The translations under genes were made by a program, and so were the position numbers. The notes under the pieces were generated by a model, which saw only the letters and a list, made by a program, of their open reading frames with translations, made no database searches and was not told the origin of the DNA. Positions 62,438 to 64,000 of a stretch of DNA of 64,000 nt are shown in pieces. The stretch's first letter is position 1, and each line of letters starts with the position of its first letter. Source of the DNA: an uncultured SAR116 cluster alpha proteobacterium (GTDB taxonomy: Bacteria > Pseudomonadota > Alphaproteobacteria > Puniceispirillales > Puniceispirillaceae); assembly GCA_902596655.1 (NCBI GenBank), contig CACJUX010000004.1, positions 1 to 64,000 on the forward strand, given 5' to 3'.

Positions 62438-62846
62438 CACAAATTGTCTGGGGGCCAGCCGAGAGGTATTTTCATCAGTATGGTGCTCCAAAGGCTTTAA
62501 AGAAGATGCCTGTGCCAAGTAGCCGGTATGGATATTCACCGGGAGCCCACCTTTGGCATGTTTACAGACGACATGATCGGGTATTTATTTTGCAGAGATG
62601 CCTCCTTCTCTTTTGAGCCTAAATTTATACTAACAAAATGAAGTTTGCAGTCTTTTAGGCAAAAAAATTGGATGAATTCACTGTCAGAAATTGGTTCAAA
62701 TTAAAGTTCACTCATTTTTGATCAAAAAACAAATTACCTTCTAGCCTATCTATTAATAAGAAAAGAATTCAACGACTTGCTTAATTGATTTACAAAAAGC
62801 ATTCAAAATAATGCCAGTTTAAGTAGTTAGCCGACCGCCAGACTAT
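62438..62846. other. Intergenic stretch after etfA
   Basis: 409 bases with no supported gene. A plus-strand open stretch up to about 62610 (including GPAERYFHQYGAPKALKK) lacks a start and matches nothing I recognise. The right half is AT-rich. No strong terminator was seen. Confidence 0.35.
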
Positions 62847-64000
62847 GTGAAATTGTTGGAAATGTGTTGGTTGTCAAACGTGTCATCAAACCGTTGGTTT
62901 GTTCTTGTGATTACCGGTATGGCGCTAATTCTGCCATTAACCACTTGGTACTCGGCCACAGCTATCATACCAGAGCTATCCGCTCTAATGTCTTTGAGCC
63001 TGTACCAAGCATCTTGGTTTACTAATAGTGTACAAGTAGGTTTGGTGTCAGTGCACTTATCATAAGCTTATTATCTTTTATCGATATTTATTAAAGTTCA
63101 ATCAATATGACTTTATCTGCATGTGTTGCTGGTATCGCAAATGCAGTCTTAATTTTGGAACCTGGGGTAGTCCCATCGCTTCTTTCTCGACTTGTAACAG
63201 GGATGTCTTTAGCAGGTATATACCCCACAGTAATAAAATTCATTGCTACGTGGTTTAAAATAGGACGTGGCTTTGCAATGGGAATAACGCTGAGTGCGCT
63301 GACGCTGGGATCTGCTTTACCTCACCTCATGCGTGCTGTTGGAGTCCAATTTGACTGGAAATTGGTGATTTTTATGAGCTCACTAGCTTGTCTTTTAGCT
63401 TCAGCGCTTTTTGCATTTGTTTTGCACGACGGGCCTCACCAATTTTCCAAGACTAAGGCAGATCTAAATCAATTTGGCGGCATCATTAGGGACCGTTCGT
63501 TAATGCTAGCGAATATTGGCTATTTTGGTCATATGTGGGAACTATATGCAATGTGGGGTTGGTTTTTTGCATACGCTATAGCAGCAAAGAGCACAGGACT
63601 TGCTCTGGAAAATGCCGCGTTACTGACATTTTTAATTATTGCAGCGGGCGCACCCGGTTGCCTTTTTGGAGGAAGGTTAGCAAATCGTATAGGTCGTTGT
63701 TACTCAACTAAATTGCTACTGATTTTTTCAGGAATAAGCGCACTCTTCATTGGGCTCTTTTTTAATGGCCCTCTTGGCTGTTTATCACGATTGTATTGAT
63801 CTGGGATTCACAGCAGTTGCGGATAGCGCCCAATTTTCAGCCGCAGTCACTGAGCTCTCTGACCAATCAATGGTTGGTTCTGCATTGGCATTTCAAATGG
63901 GTGTTGGGTTTGCGATAACGATATTTGTTATCTGGTTGTTACCGGCCTTGGCAGAGGATATGGGCAGTTGGCGCTGGGCTTTCGTGATATTAGCACCTGG
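62847..64000 (+). pseudogene. Frameshifted MFS transporter (window ends inside it)
   Basis: Three reading frames in succession encode consecutive parts of one major-facilitator protein. 62847-63065 gives the N-terminus and first helix; the next frame gives FGVSALIISLLSFIDIY before a stop; 63107-63799 gives helices 3-8 (LVTGMSLAGIYPTVIKF, IGRGFAMGITLSALTLGSALPHL). From about 63780 a third frame continues with TAVADSAQFSAAVTELS to the window end. At least two frame changes and internal stops make the gene non-functional, unless they are sequencing errors. Confidence 0.75.

Overview
The window looks like a chromosomal segment of a marine alphaproteobacterium. Close relatives could be SAR116/Puniceispirillales-type or roseobacter-like bacteria; this is inference from gene content (SoeABC, a TauR-type MocR regulator, proton pyrophosphatase, marine sulfonate and C1 genes), not from a marker gene. 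No rRNA, tRNA, CRISPR array or intact insertion sequence was seen. The left part (about 0.7-26 kb) is visibly AT-rich. The 29.6-33 kb stretch is GC-rich, and the rest is intermediate.

Layout. 1-0.6 kb: 3' end of hppA. 0.7-6.3 kb: soeCBA, a cytoplasmic membrane-anchored sulfite dehydrogenase, with a divergent LysR gene. 6.3-11.9 kb: phosphotransacetylase, a GcvT-like protein and a Gld-type ABC exporter. 12.3-17.0 kb: a sulfonate/nitrate-type ABC importer with two permeases, two ATPases and one binding protein. 17.4-23.1 kb: a multicomponent Rieske oxygenase related to methanesulfonate monooxygenase (Msm). 23.2-29.6 kb: LysR, two TauE/SafE exporters, a PanB paralogue and formate-THF ligase. 29.6-34.2 kb: NAD-dependent formate dehydrogenase. 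34.2-41.1 kb: tauR, an omega-amino-acid:pyruvate aminotransferase and tauABC. 41.5-49.4 kb: flavin hydroxylase, gamma-butyrobetaine-hydroxylase-like dioxygenase, trhO, DegT aminotransferase, yqjG, rpe and gcdH. 49.4-55.7 kb: a six-gene operon with glutathione-dependent formaldehyde oxidation plus ectoine/guanidino-type hydrolases. 55.8-58 kb: alpha/beta hydrolase and TetR. 58.8-62.4 kb: MaoC, a sulfite-oxidase-family protein and ETF beta/alpha. 62.8-64 kb: a frameshifted MFS transporter.

How it fits together. A sulfonate is imported and oxygenated. If the substrate is methanesulfonate, the products are formaldehyde and sulfite. FrmA/FghA, formate dehydrogenase and formate-THF ligase would handle the C1 unit, while SoeABC and TauE/SafE would handle sulfite. 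Taurine-type import and transamination form a second sulfonate branch; no xsc is present in the window.

The most unusual feature is that the Msm-like oxygenase is split into two complementary alpha subunits. One (17.4 kb) keeps the Rieske cluster ligands, with the long 26-residue spacing I associate with MsmA, but has lost the mononuclear iron ligands and is fused to a FAD/NAD(P)H reductase. The other (22.0 kb) keeps the iron site but has lost the Rieske ligands through a deletion of about 47 residues. Together with a beta subunit, a Rieske ferredoxin and an unrecognised 272-residue protein, they may form an obligate hetero-oligomeric oxygenase.
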